Shown here piece by piece: positions 25,799 to 35,028 of a stretch of DNA of 64,000 nt. The notes beneath the pieces were generated by a model, which saw only the letters and a program-made list of their open reading frames with translations, was not told the DNA's origin and made no database searches. The number at the start of each line of letters is the position of its first letter. Within the stretch, counting starts at the first letter, position 1. Source of the DNA: UBA2336 sp965227265 (lineage in GTDB: Bacteria > Bacteroidota > Bacteroidia > Cytophagales > Cyclobacteriaceae); assembly GCA_965227265.1 (NCBI GenBank), contig OZ245738.1:3596001-3660000 (forward strand). Direction: 5' to 3'. The position numbers and the translations under genes are program-made.

Positions 25799-28498
25799 TT
25801 AATCATACCACAAGCCCTTCTCGCCCTTATCGTAGCGCGGCTTCTTCCCTTTATCTTTCAGGTGATCGGGTTGATTTTCGTTTTTCTTGAATAAACGTGC
25901 CCACCATAGCTTAAAGTTCGTGAGCACGCTTCTTTCTTCGTCAGTATTGTTTTTATTCGTTTTAATGAACCTAGAATCAGGATAAAGGTCTTTCTTCCGG
26001 AAGAAGTCGAACCGCTTCATTTTAATGTTTCCCTGGTAGCTCGTTGCACTTACAAAAGCTTTTCCGGGCTCGCGGACTTTTAACGCACTCTCCGAACTGC
26101 TTGGATTGCGTCTATAATTATATTGACGTGCTCCACGCGCAAATTCGTTTGCCCGGATTGAATTTCTCCCCGGCCCGATTCCAAGCATTGCACCTTCGGC
26201 AGCATTCGGTCTTTTCTTGTAATCCTTCTCCTTTACTTTTATCTGCAACCCGTTAACCAGATAGGTTGTTTTATCCGGACGATCTTTTTTCAGGGCTTCA
26301 TCAGCCTGGTTCGGATTCTTTAAGTAATTTCTTTTGAAGCGTGATAATTTGATGTTACCGGTATACTCTTCACCTTGATTGCGCATGGATGGGCGTAAGT
26401 CAAATTGCTTGTACTTGCCCGGGAAATAATCCACGTCTTTCTTCTCATCCCTTTTCCCTTTCATGTTTCCCTGAAAGGTTGCGAGCTTGGTGCTATTAGG
26501 ATTACGTACCGTAGTAGATTGTTCATTGTTGTTCCAGAATTTTCCACTCACGCTTCCACCACCTTTAGGCTTAGGTTTTGCTTTCATCATTCCGGAATAT
26601 TTTGATACAGATGGATCACCGCCCGGATAACGTCCGGCAATAGCTTGACCTTTATTGTTCCAGCTTCCGCTGATACTGCCACCGCCTTTTTCTTTTCGTT
26701 GGAATTTTACATTTCCCTGATATCGTGATACGGAAGGATCACCACCCGGATAACGTCCTGCAATTGCTTGACCTTTATTATTCCAGCTTCCCGTGATGCT
26801 TCCACCACCTTTTGCCTTGCGTTGAAATTTTACATTGCCCTGATAGCGTGAAACTGAAGGTTCACCGCCCGGGTATCGCCCGGCAATCGCCTGACCTTTA
26901 TTATTCCAGCTTCCGGTAATGCTTCCACCACCTTTATCCGGTCTTCTTGATTTTATATTTCCAGTGTATGTTTCGCCTTGAGGAGAATAACCTCTTTGTG
27001 GCTTCATGTTCCCGGAGAAGTTTCCAAGATTTCCGTTCGCACCCGCATTTCTTCCGGCAATTGCTCTGCCATTATTATTCCATGCTCTACCACTAATGCT
27101 TCCACCGCCTTTCGTAGGTTTTGTTGCTTTTATACTTCCTGTATATGTTTCACCTTGCACCGAATAACCTCTGCGTGGTTTCATGTTACCAGAGAAGTTT
27201 CCAAGATTTCCATTTGCACCAGCATTTCTACCAGCAATGGCACGACCTTTATTATTCCAGCCACCACTGATGCTTCCACCGCCCCGTAAAGGTCTTCTTG
27301 ATTTTGTATTTCCGGTATAGGTTTCACCTTGCACCGAATAACCTTTGCGCGGTTTCATGTTCCCGGAGAAGTTTCCAAGATTTCCATTTGCACCGGCATT
27401 TCTTCCGGCAATCGCGCGGCCTTTATTATTCCAGCTTCCTTTTCCTAAAGACCGAACATTACCTGATCCGCCTCCGCGTTGCATTCTTCCGGAGATTGAA
27501 CGAAAACCACCTCCGCCAGAGAAACTTCTGTTTGAACCTGCGCGTCCGCTGATTGAACGAGGCGGTGGCAAGATTCTTTTTCCGCCTATGCCTGGTCGCT
27601 TACTCGAATAGTTTCTTCCTTTTATTTTTCTTCCGGCAATATCTCCCCGCCAAGGCTTACCGGACGATGATCCTGAAACATAACCGCCACGAATCGGTCC
27701 TCGGTAAGGACGATCACCTTTTGCGTGTCTTACACGATATGGATTTGCAGTTGGGTTACTCAGTACAGGTTTTCGTGATTCGAAATTTTTTGTGCGTAGT
27801 GGTCTTCCTGCTAAGTCACCTTGAGTATAAGGTCTTTCTCCTTTTGCTTTCCTGCTCCAGAATCCGACAAAAGGTGTTGTGCTTTTTCGTGAGATGAACG
27901 GACGCGAAGCTGTTCGTGGAGAAACTGCACCCCGTGCGCTTGGCGGATTTTGTTTCGTACCAAAACGTTTTGCACGCGCTACCTGGCTACGGTTTGAAAC
28001 AATGTTACTCTTTCCGAATCTTGTTTTTGCTGTTGATCGGTTATTAACATACCGTCCGCGTTGCGGATAAAAATTTGCGCGTGCTGCAGAAGAAGACCGT
28101 GAAGAAAATATTCGGCCATACTTTCGTTGCGGATAAAAATTTGCTCTGCCCGAAGTAGAACGTGAAGAAGCAATGCGGCCACCTGAACGTGTGCTCTGCC
28201 TGGAAACTTTTGCGCTCGTTGACCGGTTGTTAACAAAGCTTCGTTTGGTGTAAACGTTTTTGTTAGACTTGGTTGGACGGGCTAGCCTTGCACTGCTTGC
28301 CGGAGAAAAACGTCTTGGTCTTACTTTATTATAAGAAGGTTTCGAATTGGATTTTTTACGGGAAAATTTGAAGCGGTTTTCACGATTGCCACCGGACCTT
28401 GTTTGCGGACGATCGCCTTTCGTGTTTTGTGCGCTCGCTTCGTATGCATTAAAGCCCAATAAAATAACAACAAAGCCTATGCAGAGTAAGGCTTTCAT
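25799..28498 (-). CDS. Large basic secreted tandem-repeat protein, function unknown
   Basis: 899 residues from the ATG at 28498, which gives a clean signal peptide ('MKALLCIGFVVILLGFNAYE...ASA'); 19 extra residues upstream are possible but unlikely. After the signal come ~300 residues rich in Arg, Ser, Lys, Asn and Tyr, then seven tandem repeats (~350-660) built on 'WNNKGQAIAGR' and 'GGGSISG', then an unrepeated basic tail ('YRRNPSSSESALKVREPGK', 'SYQGNIKMKRFDFF'). The chain is strongly basic throughout with little hydrophobic core, so it is probably extended and may bind anionic polymers such as DNA or polysaccharide. I recognise no catalytic motif or sorting domain. Confidence 0.85.
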   Translation of the reverse strand: MKALLCIGFVVILLGFNAYEASAQNTKGDRPQTRSGGNRENRFKFSRKKSNSKPSYNKVRPRRFSPASSARLARPTKSNKNVYTKRSFVNNRSTSAKVSRQSTRSGGRIASSRSTSGRANFYPQRKYGRIFSSRSSSAARANFYPQRGRYVNNRSTAKTRFGKSNIVSNRSQVARAKRFGTKQNPPSARGAVSPRTASRPFISRKSTTPFVGFWSRKAKGERPYTQGDLAGRPLRTKNFESRKPVLSNPTANPYRVRHAKGDRPYRGPIRGGYVSGSSSGKPWRGDIAGRKIKGRNYSSKRPGIGGKRILPPPRSISGRAGSNRSFSGGGGFRSISGRMQRGGGSGNVRSLGKGSWNNKGRAIAGRNAGANGNLGNFSGNMKPRKGYSVQGETYTGNTKSRRPLRGGGSISGGWNNKGRAIAGRNAGANGNLGNFSGNMKPRRGYSVQGETYTGSIKATKPTKGGGSISGRAWNNNGRAIAGRNAGANGNLGNFSGNMKPQRGYSPQGETYTGNIKSRRPDKGGGSITGSWNNKGQAIAGRYPGGEPSVSRYQGNVKFQRKAKGGGSITGSWNNKGQAIAGRYPGGDPSVSRYQGNVKFQRKEKGGGSISGSWNNKGQAIAGRYPGGDPSVSKYSGMMKAKPKPKGGGSVSGKFWNNNEQSTTVRNPNSTKLATFQGNMKGKRDEKKDVDYFPGKYKQFDLRPSMRNQGEEYTGNIKLSRFKRNYLKNPNQADEALKKDRPDKTTYLVNGLQIKVKEKDYKKRPNAAEGAMLGIGPGRNSIRANEFARGARQYNYRRNPSSSESALKVREPGKAFVSATSYQGNIKMKRFDFFRKKDLYPDSRFIKTNKNNTDEERSVLTNFKLWWARLFKKNENQPDHLKDKGKKPRYDKGEKGLWYD
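26505..27445 (-). repeat. Coding tandem repeats, two unit lengths
   Basis: The 'WNN(K/N)G(R/Q)AIAGR' codons recur near 27424, 27250, 27072, 26898, 26775, 26652 and 26527. The first three units are ~174 nt long (~58 codons, with 'GNLGNFSGNMKP' and 'GETYTGN'), the next ones ~123 nt (41 codons, with 'YPGGDPSVSRYQGNVKFQR'); the last unit is degenerate. Units of the same class are nearly identical. Confidence 0.9.
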
Positions 28499-28623
28499 GA
28501 CTAAACGGGGGTATGGACTTGCGGGCGTCAAAAAATAGTTGTGAAAACAGGCCAAGATAGCAATTTTCGGTCATTGAGCATGAAGCATTAATTCCTGACC
28601 GACAATGCCTTAGCACCTTCGGG

Positions 28624-30603
28624 TTAAAACGCCAACAACTCTTGAATCTTGCTTTTCAAACGGCCTTTCGGCAGAAAATTATGCTCCAATGTTGGTGCAA
28701 AAGGAATAGCAGTATCCAGACTCGCTACCCGCATTACCGGGGCATCTAAATCAGCGAAGCAATGCTCACTTATCCAAGCTGCAATTTCTCCACCGATACC
28801 ACCGGTTAATGTATCTTCATGCAGAATGAGTACACGGTTTGTTTTCTTAACAGTTTGTTCAACGGCATCTTTATCCCACGGAAGTAATGTTCTTAAGTCA
28901 AGTACATCTGCTTTTACTTCAGGCATTGATTCAAGAATTTCTTTTGCCCAGTGAACTCCCATTCCATACGTTATGATTGAAAGATCATTGCCTTCACTTA
29001 CCAGGTTTGCTTTCCCGATTTCAACAGTATAGTACTCATCCGGAATGTTATCTTTTATCGAACGGTATAAAACCTTGTGTTCAAAGTATAAGTACGGATT
29101 CGGATCTTCAATAGCGGCACAGAGCAAACCCTTTGCATCATATGGATTGGATGGGTAAACAATTTTTAATCCGGGTGTGTGAAAGAACCAGGCTTCATTG
29201 CTTTGTGAGTGGAATGGTCCGGCTGCTGTACCTGCACCGGTTGGCATTCGAACAACAACATCAGCCTTTTGTCCCCAACGCCAATGTGCTTTCGCGAGAT
29301 TGTTTACGATTTGATTGAACCCTTCTGTAACGAAATCCGCAAACTGCATTTCAACCATGGCTTTCATTCCTTTAATAGAAAGACCAAGTCCGGCACCAAC
29401 AATCGCTGATTCGCAAATGGGTGTGTTTCGAACGCGGGGCTTGCCAAATTTTTCAACGAAGCCATCGGTGATTTTAAACACTCCGCCATATTCGGCAATA
29501 TCCTGACCCATCAGCACGAGATTATCATAACGCTCCATGCTTTGCCTTAAGCCATCACTGATTGCATCGATAAAACGTTTCTCTGTTGTTTTGCTTTTTG
29601 ATGGACAAATAACTTCCTGCACAAACGGTGCGTGCATGTCTGCGAATTCTATCTCTGTATTTGCTTCGGGATGTGTTTCATCAAAAGCGGTCGCAAGTCC
29701 GGTTTCAATTTCTTTCTTTATTTTCTTGCGAAGTGATTCGATATACTTTGAGTCGATTAAATTTTCTTTCAATAAGTACTGCTCATAGTTTTCGACCGGA
29801 TCTTTTTTCGCCCAAGTCTCCATAAGCTCCTTTGGAACGTACTTAGTTCCGGAGGCTTCTTCGTGTCCGCGCATGCGGAAGGTTATGCACTCCAGCAGAA
29901 TTGGCCTTGGATTTTTTCGTAATGATTCCGCAAGACCGTTAACCGTATGGTACACTTCGAGAATGTTATTGCCATCTACCTGAACACCTTCAATGCCGTA
30001 TCCGATTGCTTTATCAATAAAAGCTTTGCAGCGAAATTGTTCCTGGCTTGGTGTTGATAAACCATAACCGTTATTCTCTACAACAAAAATTACAGGCAAG
30101 TCCCAAACGGCAGCAACGTTAATCGCTTCATGGAAGTCACCTTCGCTTGTTCCGCCATCACCATTAAAAACTACCGTAACTTTCTTTTCATTTCTAAGTT
30201 TTGATGCGAGGGCGATTCCATCGGCTACACCGTTTTGCGGACCGAGATGCGAGATCATTCCAACAATGTGATGCTCATTTGTGCCGAAGTGAAAAGAACG
30301 ATCACGGCCTTTTGTGTAGCCCATCATTGTTCCTTGCCACTGCGCAAACAATCGGTCGAAAGGCATATTGCGGGAAGTGAAAACACCGAGGTTGCGATGC
30401 ATCGGAAGAATGTATTCATCCTCTTGCAACGCTTCAGTAATTCCTACCGCAATCGCTTCCTGGCCTATACCGCTAAACCACTTGCTGATCTTGTTTTGGC
30501 GCAGCAGAATGAGCATTTTCTCCTCGATCATGCGGGGTTTGAGAATGGCCTCGAAGAGTTGTTTTAAGACTTTATCGGAGTAGGATTGACGGTCGAAATT
30601 CAT
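28624..30603 (-). CDS. 2-oxoacid dehydrogenase E1, fused alpha and beta subunits
   Basis: 659 residues. Residues ~1-320 are the E1 alpha part with the thiamine diphosphate motif 'GDGGTSEGDFHEAINVAA' ending in 'VENNGYG'; ~335-659 are the E1 beta part ('DNLVLMGQDIAEYGGVFKIT', 'PTGAGTAAGPFHSQSNEAWF'). The family decarboxylates branched-chain 2-oxoacids or pyruvate and passes the acyl group to lipoyl E2. The fused form is typical of Bacteroidota and is usually called branched-chain, but substrate is not proven. TACTTTTG, an exact -7 box, lies only 4 nt before the ATG, so the mRNA may be leaderless. E2 and E3 are not nearby. Confidence 0.93.
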   Translation of the reverse strand: MNFDRQSYSDKVLKQLFEAILKPRMIEEKMLILLRQNKISKWFSGIGQEAIAVGITEALQEDEYILPMHRNLGVFTSRNMPFDRLFAQWQGTMMGYTKGRDRSFHFGTNEHHIVGMISHLGPQNGVADGIALASKLRNEKKVTVVFNGDGGTSEGDFHEAINVAAVWDLPVIFVVENNGYGLSTPSQEQFRCKAFIDKAIGYGIEGVQVDGNNILEVYHTVNGLAESLRKNPRPILLECITFRMRGHEEASGTKYVPKELMETWAKKDPVENYEQYLLKENLIDSKYIESLRKKIKKEIETGLATAFDETHPEANTEIEFADMHAPFVQEVICPSKSKTTEKRFIDAISDGLRQSMERYDNLVLMGQDIAEYGGVFKITDGFVEKFGKPRVRNTPICESAIVGAGLGLSIKGMKAMVEMQFADFVTEGFNQIVNNLAKAHWRWGQKADVVVRMPTGAGTAAGPFHSQSNEAWFFHTPGLKIVYPSNPYDAKGLLCAAIEDPNPYLYFEHKVLYRSIKDNIPDEYYTVEIGKANLVSEGNDLSIITYGMGVHWAKEILESMPEVKADVLDLRTLLPWDKDAVEQTVKKTNRVLILHEDTLTGGIGGEIAAWISEHCFADLDAPVMRVASLDTAIPFAPTLEHNFLPKGRLKSKIQELLAF

Positions 30604-30679
30604 GCCTCAAAAGTATCACTTGTTTACTACTTATCATCGATTCGAAGGGAATTTGGCGAAAGGTTATATTTTTACGCGA

Positions 30680-31933
30680 ATGATCTCTTTCTCTGAATTC
30701 AAGCTCAAAAATGGCCTGCATGTTATCGTGCATGAAGACCCCACGGTACAGATAGCGGTAATGAATATTCTTTACGATGTGGGTTCGCGCGATGAACGTG
30801 AAGAAAAGACCGGCTTCGCACATTTGTTTGAACATTTGATGTTTGGAGGTTCAATAAACATTCCCAACTACGATGAGCCATTGCAAATGGTGGGTGGGGA
30901 AAATAATGCGTTCACGAATACAGATATAACGAACTACTACCTCACTGTTCCTGCCGCGAATATTGAAACTGCTTTTTGGCTGGAAAGTGATCGCATGTTA
31001 AGCTTGTCGTTTGATCCCAATGTGTTAGAAGTGCAACGTAAAGTTGTTGTGGAAGAATTCAAACAACGCTACTATAATCAGCCGTACGGTGATGTTTGGC
31101 TGAAGCTTCGGCCATTGGCCTATGAAAAACATCCGTATAAATGGGCAACGATTGGCAAAGAGATTAGTCATATCGAAAACGCTACCGATGCGGATGTTAA
31201 AGAATTCTTTTTCAAACATTATGTTCCGAGCAACGCAATTCTTGTGGTGGCGGGAAATGTTACTGTTGATCAGGTGAAACAACTTTCGGAGAAATGGTTT
31301 GAGCCTATCCTGGCAGGAAGTAAACCAGTTCGTAATCTTGAACGCGAACCGACTCAAAAATCAAAACGTATACAGGAGACAAAAGAAAATGTTCCTGCTA
31401 ATGCACTGTATAAGGCCTATCATATGGGCGGTCGTTTTGACGAGGAATATTATGCAGCAGATGTACTTAGTGATATTTTAAGTCGTGGGCATTCGAGCAG
31501 ATTGTATCATCAGCTGGTGAAAGAGAATGAAATCTTCACATCCATTTCTTCATTTGTGTTGGGAACAATTGATCCAGGATTGCTTGTAATCAGCGGAAGA
31601 GTGAAAGACGGAATTACCCTGGAAGATGCTGAACGAGCCGTTACCAAAATTTTAGAGGAAGTAGTTGAACGGGGCGTAACAGAAGCTGAGCTTGAAAAAG
31701 TTAAGATTCAAGCTGTATCGACAATAGAGTTTGGAGAAATTGAAGTTATCAATCGGGCAATGGCCCTGGCGTTTGCTGCGCTTTCCGGTGAAACAGATCT
31801 TGTTAACACAGAAAAGGAAAAGATAGAAGGCCTAACACTGAGAGATATTCACAAGGCTGCTAAAAAAATTCTGCGTGAGGAGAATTCAAACATACTCTAT
31901 TATAAGAGCGCTAAGCAGGAATTGCAAACGTAA
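30680..31933 (+). CDS. M16-family zinc metallopeptidase
   Basis: 417 residues from the ATG at 30680; the frame is open to 30602 but that stretch overlaps the divergent E1 start and does not look like protein. The inverted zinc motif HxxEH is 'HLFEH' (48-52), with the third ligand near Glu125 in 'VVVEEF'. Single-chain M16 proteins of this size usually work as homo- or heterodimers; the second half, which lacks the zinc site, is often encoded next door, but here a histidine kinase gene converges instead. No signal peptide is apparent. The 3' end overlaps the kinase gene by 23 nt. Confidence 0.92.
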   Translation: MISFSEFKLKNGLHVIVHEDPTVQIAVMNILYDVGSRDEREEKTGFAHLFEHLMFGGSINIPNYDEPLQMVGGENNAFTNTDITNYYLTVPAANIETAFWLESDRMLSLSFDPNVLEVQRKVVVEEFKQRYYNQPYGDVWLKLRPLAYEKHPYKWATIGKEISHIENATDADVKEFFFKHYVPSNAILVVAGNVTVDQVKQLSEKWFEPILAGSKPVRNLEREPTQKSKRIQETKENVPANALYKAYHMGGRFDEEYYAADVLSDILSRGHSSRLYHQLVKENEIFTSISSFVLGTIDPGLLVISGRVKDGITLEDAERAVTKILEEVVERGVTEAELEKVKIQAVSTIEFGEIEVINRAMALAFAALSGETDLVNTEKEKIEGLTLRDIHKAAKKILREENSNILYYKSAKQELQT

Positions 31934-33611
31934 AGGTAGAACCTGCGCCTGGTGTGGACTCTACCCAAATCGTACCGCCCAATTTTTGGAGCGTTTCCTT
32001 TACAATATAAAGACCGAGCCCCGAACCTTCTGATTTTACGGAGGCCCGAAAGAACATATCAAATATTTTATGGTGATAATCAGGTTCGATGCCTGAACCG
32101 TTATCGGCTATTTTAATAACTACCCGGTTTTGATTTCTCTTGGCATTGAATGAAATATATGGATCAGCCTGATCGAACCGGTGATATTTATAGGCATTAG
32201 AGATCAGGTTATTCAGAATAACTTTAAGACGGGCTGGATCCGTAAGCAGAATAATTTTTTCCGGGAGATCAAATTCAATCCGGACTCTACCGGTCATATC
32301 CGAAAGATTATTGGCCACTTCACGAATCAATTCTTCGAGATCTATCTTTTCAAGCACAAGATCAAGTCGCGTGTTACGAGAATAATCGGTTACTTCTCTG
32401 ATGAAACCTTCCATTGTTTTGATCCGGCCTTTCATCATCAGTAAATACGCATGCAGTTCTTCAAGATTATTCGTTTTTTCTGAGATGTTGATTAAGCCCA
32501 TAAGCGAGCTTAGAGGCGCGCGCATGTCGTGCGAGGCACTGTATACAAACCGGTCAAGTTCTTCATTTGTTTTAGCAAGCTGAATGTTCTTTAACAGGAT
32601 TTCTTCTTCAGCTTTTTTCCGGTCCTCAATATCAATGATGGAGCCAACCAGCTTGGTGATAACACCTTTATCGTCTGCTTTGAAGCTGCCACTGTCGAGG
32701 AACCAACGATAGGTTCCCTGCTTTGTTTTCATACGCAGCTCGTTCTGATACGGCAGAAGATTTTTCATATGGATTTCAACCAGTCCGCTCATTTTCTTTA
32801 AATCCTCCGGATGAACAATCTCCATAAACTTTGCTGTAGGCACAATATGAAGTTCATCATCCCCATACCCGAGCAAATGTTTCCAGGTCGTGCTTACATA
32901 GGTTGTACTTTGGCGGATGTCCCATTCATATATTCCGGCATTGGTGCCTTTTACAGCCAACGCAAAGCGCTCGCGGCTTATTTCTAAATCGGCTGCTATC
33001 TGCATCAGGTTTTTTTCACTTTCACGAAGTGAAGTTTCAGATTCTTGATTACGGTTGATCAGGAACGAGACAATAAAAATATTAGAGAGAATACCGATAA
33101 TATAATTTACTACAAAATTGAGTTGAACTACACCAGGCTCGTAAGAAGGCAATGGCATGAGATTCAAATCACTGGTGTATGCAATGTATCCTAGTACAAT
33201 AGGCAAAACAGCAAAGAACAAGCCTGCATACCGGTTATAATAACCGGCAAGAATTAATCCCGCTACCGAACACGTCATGAAAAAAAAGTAAACTCCTCCA
33301 TGCGGATGATCGACTGTGCAAAAGAAGAATACAACTACGTTAACAAACGTAAGCAGAAGAATGCTGGAGCTATTATAAAACTTTCTGCGGTTAAGCATGA
33401 TAATGACGATCGCAATGACCATCATCAGTACATAACCTGGAATAAAAGCGTAAACGTTGTTAATCGGATCGAGCAGTGTATAAAATAATCCAATGCAAAA
33501 AATGATGACCGCAAACTGTCCGCGCAGCAAGGCATATTTGAATTCGATACGGGAAGGAATGAAACCCTTACCAACCAGCAAATCGCGAAATATAGACCTC
33601 TTCCCAGCCAT
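31911..33611 (-). CDS. PAS-domain membrane sensor histidine kinase
   Basis: 566 residues. About six membrane segments (~30-185), a PAS domain (~212-335) with 'GTNAGIYEWDIRQS' and a PAC end 'LVGSIIDIEDRKKAEEE', a HisKA helix with the phospho-acceptor His361 ('YSASHDMRAPLSSLMGL') and an HATPase_c domain ('VILNNLISNAYKY', 'IADNGSGI', 'GSGLGLYIVK'). It is a hybrid-free kinase with no regulator beside it. The ligand is unknown. Divergent from ispF. Confidence 0.94.
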   Translation of the reverse strand: MAGKRSIFRDLLVGKGFIPSRIEFKYALLRGQFAVIIFCIGLFYTLLDPINNVYAFIPGYVLMMVIAIVIIMLNRRKFYNSSSILLLTFVNVVVFFFCTVDHPHGGVYFFFMTCSVAGLILAGYYNRYAGLFFAVLPIVLGYIAYTSDLNLMPLPSYEPGVVQLNFVVNYIIGILSNIFIVSFLINRNQESETSLRESEKNLMQIAADLEISRERFALAVKGTNAGIYEWDIRQSTTYVSTTWKHLLGYGDDELHIVPTAKFMEIVHPEDLKKMSGLVEIHMKNLLPYQNELRMKTKQGTYRWFLDSGSFKADDKGVITKLVGSIIDIEDRKKAEEEILLKNIQLAKTNEELDRFVYSASHDMRAPLSSLMGLINISEKTNNLEELHAYLLMMKGRIKTMEGFIREVTDYSRNTRLDLVLEKIDLEELIREVANNLSDMTGRVRIEFDLPEKIILLTDPARLKVILNNLISNAYKYHRFDQADPYISFNAKRNQNRVVIKIADNGSGIEPDYHHKIFDMFFRASVKSEGSGLGLYIVKETLQKLGGTIWVESTPGAGSTFTFAIPA

Positions 33612-33695
33612 GGATTACAAAATAACAACAATAGAAGCCGTAGAATGCATCGCCCTGATATTTATTTCAAAACGGCACCATAACGCTTACTTAAG

Positions 33696-33703
33696 TATAT
33701 TTG
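33696..33703 (+). promoter_or_regulatory. -7 box TATATTTG, likely ispF promoter
   Basis: TATATTTG is an exact TAnnTTTG match, 19 nt before the ispF ATG. The -33 element is weak. Confidence 0.45.
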
Positions 33704-33722
33704 ACTGCTAATTGTTTAGAAA

Positions 33723-34217
33723 ATGAACTTACGCATTGGAATGGGATTTGACGTGCATGAACTTGAAAAAGGAAAAGCATTTTACCTGGGCGGAATTGAG
33801 TTAAAAGATGCACCGCATGGTGCAGTCGGGCATTCGGATGCAGACGTACTCATTCATGCTATTTGTGACGCGTTGTTAGGCGCTGCAAACATGCGTGATA
33901 TCGGATTTCATTTTTCAAACACAGATCAAAAATGGCGCGGTGCGGATAGCAAGATCTTTTTAAAAGAAGTTGTTAACATGCTTTCAACTAAAGGATGGTT
34001 GATTGGTAACGTTGATTGCACAATTTGTTTGGAAGCCCCTAAGGTCAATCCGCATATTCCAAAAATGCAAACTGTTCTTGCTCCACTTCTACAAGTTGAA
34101 GCAGATTGTATATCCATAAAAGCGACAACGAATGAGAAGCTTGGCTACGTAGGCCGGGAGGAAGGTGTTTGTGCGTATGCGGTTGCCTTGATTTATAAAA
34201 CTGGCTCCCCCGGTTGA
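33723..34217 (+). CDS. ispF: 2-C-methyl-D-erythritol 2,4-cyclodiphosphate synthase
   Basis: 164 residues, normal length. It cyclises CDP-ME 2-phosphate in the non-mevalonate isoprenoid pathway. Zinc ligands are seen as Asp10 and His12 ('GMGFDVHEL') and His45 ('HSDADVLIHAICDALLGA'); 'DIGFHFSNTD' and 'KATTNEKLGYVGREEG' are the other family signatures. It forms a trimer in the cytoplasm. The mnmD gene follows after 24 nt. Confidence 0.97.
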   Translation: MNLRIGMGFDVHELEKGKAFYLGGIELKDAPHGAVGHSDADVLIHAICDALLGAANMRDIGFHFSNTDQKWRGADSKIFLKEVVNMLSTKGWLIGNVDCTICLEAPKVNPHIPKMQTVLAPLLQVEADCISIKATTNEKLGYVGREEGVCAYAVALIYKTGSPG

Positions 34218-34241
34218 GTTGAAATTTAAAGACCAGCGTTA

Positions 34242-34910
34242 ATGCTTCAGATCATTACAACAAAGGACGGATCACAATCGCTGCTCAATCCTGAGTTGAA
34301 TGAAACCTATCACTCCATACATGGGGCGAGGCAGGAATCATTGCACGTATTTATTAAAAATGGCCTTGACTTCACAGTAAGCCATTTTGCAAAACGCTCT
34401 GTCAAAATTTTAGAGATTGGATTTGGCACCGGACTTAATGCTTTGCTCACTACCCAATATGCAAAAGAAAACAAAGTTGAAATTGAGTATACAACCCTTG
34501 AAGCATTTCCAGTAAACGAAAGTATCTGGCAACAGCTTAACTACGCACAGTCAGAAATCGAGCGCAATATTTTTTATAAGCTTCATCATGAACCTTGGGA
34601 TCAATGGACTGAAATCTCACCAGACTTTGTGCTGAAAAAACTGAACACAACGCTCCAGCTTGTCTCACTCGATCATAATTATTTTGATTTGATTTATTTC
34701 GATGCTTTTGCACCCAATAAACAACCCGAAATGTGGACAGTGCCTATGCTTCAAAAAACGATTGAGTCTTTAGTAAGCAACGGTGTACTTGTTACCTACT
34801 GTGCAAAAGGACAACTTAAACGTGACTTAACTTCATTAGGAACAACAGTTGAGGCCTTGCAAGGCCCTCCCGGCAAACGCGAAATGATTCGTGTTATGAA
34901 AATTGCATAA
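34242..34910 (+). CDS. mnmD: tRNA U34 methyltransferase MnmD
   Basis: 222 residues. The SAM-binding motif 'ILEIGFGTGLNAL' and 'FDLIYFDAFAPNKQPEMW' match the MnmD half of the MnmC enzyme, followed by 'LVTYCAKGQLKRDL'. It should methylate the 5-aminomethyl group of 2-thiouridine at the wobble position. The FAD-dependent MnmC oxidoreductase half is absent, as is usual for stand-alone MnmD. Probably co-transcribed with ispF. Confidence 0.92.
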   Translation: MLQIITTKDGSQSLLNPELNETYHSIHGARQESLHVFIKNGLDFTVSHFAKRSVKILEIGFGTGLNALLTTQYAKENKVEIEYTTLEAFPVNESIWQQLNYAQSEIERNIFYKLHHEPWDQWTEISPDFVLKKLNTTLQLVSLDHNYFDLIYFDAFAPNKQPEMWTVPMLQKTIESLVSNGVLVTYCAKGQLKRDLTSLGTTVEALQGPPGKREMIRVMKIA

Positions 34911-35028
34911 CGATATAAAGTGCAAGCATTACGTATAATCCAAAATGGGTGATTAAATTTTTTTTAATCAAAGAGGAGCTGAAGCACATCGAAAAATCGC
35001 TAATATTATAATCCTTAATTCTGTTAAT

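Noticed and set aside
26505..27445. Regular repeats that could suggest a CRISPR array
   Set aside because: Repeats keep a reading frame, have 123- or 174-nt periods and lie inside a long coding region; there are no short unique spacers and no cas genes.
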